A stretch of DNA of 64,000 nt, taken from contig NZ_JACNMS010000001.1 in assembly GCF_020595125.1 (NCBI RefSeq), forward strand, positions 434,001 to 498,000, given 5' to 3'. Each line of letters starts with the position of its first letter. The first letter of the stretch is position 1. The notes under the pieces were generated by a model. The model made no database searches. It was not told where the DNA came from and was given only the letters and a program-made list of their open reading frames with translations. Below, piece after piece: positions 62,201-64,000 of this stretch. The DNA comes from Jeotgalibacillus aurantiacus. GTDB taxonomy: Bacteria; Bacillota; Bacilli; Bacillales; Jeotgalibacillaceae. The position numbers were made by a program, and so were the translations under genes.

Positions 62201-62324
62201 GGAAAAGCGGAGGCGACTCGTCCAGCCCCGACAAGCATAAGGCGAAGATTAAAAGAGGGCTGACCTTCGCCCTCGTTCAGCTTTGACTTATGACCTCGAG
62301 GGGCTAGTCGCCGCAGCTGGACAC
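62201..62324. repeat. Family II repeat, copy c (variant)
   Basis: GGAAAAGCGGAGGCGACTCG, CAGCCCCGACAAGCATAAGG, GAGGGC/GCCCTC hairpin, TTTGACTTATGACCTCGAGG and GGCTAGTCGCCGCAGCTGGA form the architecture of a widespread Bacillaceae dispersed repeat (from memory). A partial second start (AAAAAGCGGAAGCGAGCG) leads directly into array H. Confidence 0.8.
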
Positions 62325-62346
62325 CAGAAAAAGCGGAAGCGAGCGT

Positions 62347-62441
62347 TTGGCCACTTTCGATAGGAACTTGGACACTTTCCCTGCCAACTTGGTCACTTTT
62401 GGGCTCAACTTGGACACTTTTGATCGCGATCTGGTCACTTT
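62347..62441. repeat. 21-bp-period array H (TTGGACAC/TTGGTCAC, five units)
   Basis: TTGGCCAC, TTGGACAC, TTGGTCAC, TTGGACAC and CTGGTCAC begin at 62347, 62368, 62389, 62410 and 62431, exactly 21 apart, with the same A/T alternation as array D. Confidence 0.9.
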
Positions 62442-62513
62442 CTCCAAAAATATTTATTAATCTCTTTAACTCTAGCAATCTCAACCCAACCTTATAAAAA
62501 GTAGGTGAACCCA

Positions 62514-63830
62514 TTGAAGTTTCAGTTGAATGAAAAACAGCTGGGTTATGTGATGGTTGCACCGGCATTGATTCTTGTATTACTCGTTACGCTTTGGCCG
62601 GTTGCCCAATCATTTTATAACAGTCTGTTTGATTACCGTCTGAATGACCCTTCAAGGTCCGAGCGTTTCCTTTCATCTAACGTCGACCTTGAGCGTTATG
62701 CAAATGAATACTTTTACTTATCACGTGATCTGGAGCTGCTCGAAAGTCAGGCCCCAGATGGTGAGACAGCTGATGCAGCCGCTTCTATCAGGACTGAAAT
62801 TGAAAATTATCATGACTCTTTGATTACAGAAAACGCACTTGAGGATCAGTATGCAGAAGTAGAGGAAATGCTTGCTTCCTTTACGGCGATTTCTGATAGT
62901 GAATTGAAATATGCAGACATTGATAACGATCTTGCTGATGACTACAAAAACTATCTTGATGAGGCGCAGGCTGAACTGACAGCCTTAGCTGACTCGACAG
63001 ACAGTGAAGAATTTGCGACTACTGCAGGCAACATCAGCGGTACGCTCGGCACAGTCGATACAACGCTGATCGAGTCGAATTTTATTGGCTTCAGCAACTA
63101 TCAGCGCTATCTGACAGACGGCCGGATGTGGCAGTCGATGTGGAATACCCTTCTCTTCACCATTGTTTCTGTTGGAGCGGAGCTTGTTCTCGGTCTAATG
63201 ATTGCCCTGTTAATTAACCGGGCATTTATCGGTCGCGGAATTGTGCGTGCATCTGTACTGATTCCGTGGGCAATTCCGACAGCGGTAGCCGCGATGATGT
63301 GGGGCTTCCTGTATGACGGACAAACTGGTATTGTCGCTCATTATTTTGAGCAGTTCGGACTGATTGATGACGCCTCTGTTCTCCTGTCAACAGGAGCAGG
63401 CGGAATGTTCTCTGTTATTTTTGCCGATGTGTGGAAAACCACACCTTATATGGCTTTACTTTTACTTGCGGGACTTCAGACCATTCCAGGTTCTTTATAT
63501 GAAGCAGCTGAAGTGGACGGCGCCGGTAAATGGCAGCAGTTCTGGCAGATTACGTTGCCATTGCTGAAGTCAGCCATCCTTGTTGCCCTTTTATTCCGTA
63601 CACTGGATGCTTTCCGTGTATTTGACCTGATTTATGTATTAACAGGCGGTGGACCTGCGAACTCAACGGAGTCGATTTCCATCTATGCGTACATTACCCT
63701 CTTCTCTCAATCAAACTTTGGTGCGGGTTCTGTACTGTCAGTAATCGTATTTATTTCGGTAGCGATTATTTCCGTTCTATTTATCAAATTCATCGGTTCA
63801 GATCTTTTTGCAGGCAGATCGGGTCGATAA
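62514..63830 (+). CDS. Sugar ABC permease (MalF-like) with large extracellular insert
   Basis: The 438-residue permease starts at TTG 62514, behind GTAGGTGAAC; a GTG at 62505 is less well spaced. Membrane segment 1 (YVMVAPALILVLLVTLWPVA) is followed by about 150 residues of acidic helical sequence (roughly 40-190) before the usual five-helix permease core, giving a protein 140-150 residues longer than most sugar permeases. The EAA motif EAAEVDGAGKWQQFWQITLP contacts the ATPase. It forms a pair with the next gene. Confidence 0.9.
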   Translation: MKFQLNEKQLGYVMVAPALILVLLVTLWPVAQSFYNSLFDYRLNDPSRSERFLSSNVDLERYANEYFYLSRDLELLESQAPDGETADAAASIRTEIENYHDSLITENALEDQYAEVEEMLASFTAISDSELKYADIDNDLADDYKNYLDEAQAELTALADSTDSEEFATTAGNISGTLGTVDTTLIESNFIGFSNYQRYLTDGRMWQSMWNTLLFTIVSVGAELVLGLMIALLINRAFIGRGIVRASVLIPWAIPTAVAAMMWGFLYDGQTGIVAHYFEQFGLIDDASVLLSTGAGGMFSVIFADVWKTTPYMALLLLAGLQTIPGSLYEAAEVDGAGKWQQFWQITLPLLKSAILVALLFRTLDAFRVFDLIYVLTGGGPANSTESISIYAYITLFSQSNFGAGSVLSVIVFISVAIISVLFIKFIGSDLFAGRSGR

Positions 63831-63842
63831 GGAGGAATCAAG

Positions 63843-64000
63843 ATGAACAAACGTGCAGGAATTGGTTTTTATATCTTTCTCGTCGTGTTTGTATTTTTCG
63901 TGATGTTCCCTTTCATCTGGGTTTTCCTCACGTCGATCAAACCGCCGGGCGAAATTTTCAACAATTTTAATTGGTTTACGGCTGACCCGTCCCTTGCGTC
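63843..64000 (+). CDS. Sugar ABC permease (MalG-like), 5' part only
   Basis: ATG 63843 follows AAGGAGG and opens a frame to the window edge (53 codons). MNKRAGIGFYIFLVVFVFFV is membrane segment 1, and FPFIWVFLTSIKPPGEIF is typical of the MalG-type second permease of carbohydrate importers. The gene is cut by the window edge, not truncated in nature. Confidence 0.88.
   Translation, partial: MNKRAGIGFYIFLVVFVFFVMFPFIWVFLTSIKPPGEIFNNFNWFTADPSLA

Noticed and set aside
14479-62441. Interpreting the 21-bp arrays as CRISPR
   Set aside because: Cores are only 8-13 bp and degenerate, the variable parts are about 8-13 bp, unit number is only 5-6 and there are no cas genes. CRISPR repeats are 23-47 bp and near identical.
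62158-62568. 136-codon reverse-strand frame across array H and family II
   Set aside because: It runs through repeats and into the start of the permease gene in antisense, without a ribosome site.

Overview
The window reads as chromosomal DNA of a low-GC Gram-positive of the Bacillales. The genes look Bacillaceae/Planococcaceae-like: strong AAGGAGG ribosome sites, frequent GTG/TTG starts, an argCJBD-carAB-argF order as in Bacillus, an S-box riboswitch, perfect CcpA cre sites, a SigB-type promoter, and YwbE-, YuzF-, YflT- and YfmM-like proteins. I cannot fix the genus from sequence alone. No rRNA, tRNA, phage genes, transposase, cas genes or classical CRISPR array were found.

Layout. 1-9.9 kb: a permuted ATP-grasp protein cut by the window edge, a CPA2 antiporter, a MarR/MATE efflux pair, an ABC-F ATPase, a membrane diguanylate cyclase, proC and an unlisted 34-aa membrane peptide. 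10.1-14.4 kb: a two-armed arsenic island. The + arm is arsR-arsB-arsC plus a cysteine-free HesB-like gene. The - arm is a second arsR, an ArsP-like permease and two tiny genes, one a 27-aa peptide with a Cys-Cys pair. The arms meet at one shared terminator, and the second ArsR has three copies of one 16-bp operator. 14.6-19 kb: a SAM-riboswitch operon (flavin monooxygenase plus ATP-grasp ligase), a membrane protein and a CBS-domain transporter. 19.2-21 kb: an apparently structured RNA of about 380 nt, then an M20 dipeptidase. 22-27.2 kb: an Na+/solute symporter cluster (small subunit, large subunit, cNMP/CBS/DUF294 regulator, DEDDh exonuclease) with a cre site at its head. 27.5-43.6 kb: a GGDEF-EAL protein, an MFS pump with its ArsR-type regulator, Mn catalase, an XPD/DinG-like helicase, an rRNA methyltransferase, MsrAB, an orphan receiver protein and an AraC regulator. 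44.3-53.7 kb: the complete arginine pathway from glutamate to citrulline with its own carbamoyl-phosphate synthase. 54-59 kb: stress and housekeeping genes. 59.6-64 kb: a LacI-controlled sugar ABC importer that runs off the end.

The most unusual structure lies between the genes. Eight intergenic arrays (A-H) hold 5-6 short degenerate direct repeats whose cores recur almost always exactly every 21 bp, two turns of B-DNA. Cores differ between arrays but fall into about four families, some appearing in opposite orientations at different loci, and in some arrays the cores alternate between two versions. Three arrays sit next to a GACGCGG/CCGCGTC hairpin, and two follow a second dispersed repeat (family II). 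A third set (family I, about 115 bp) has a conserved core but locus-specific terminal arms that stay self-complementary. I do not recognise the 21-bp arrays as a named element. They and the 19.2-kb RNA candidate are the main discovery leads.
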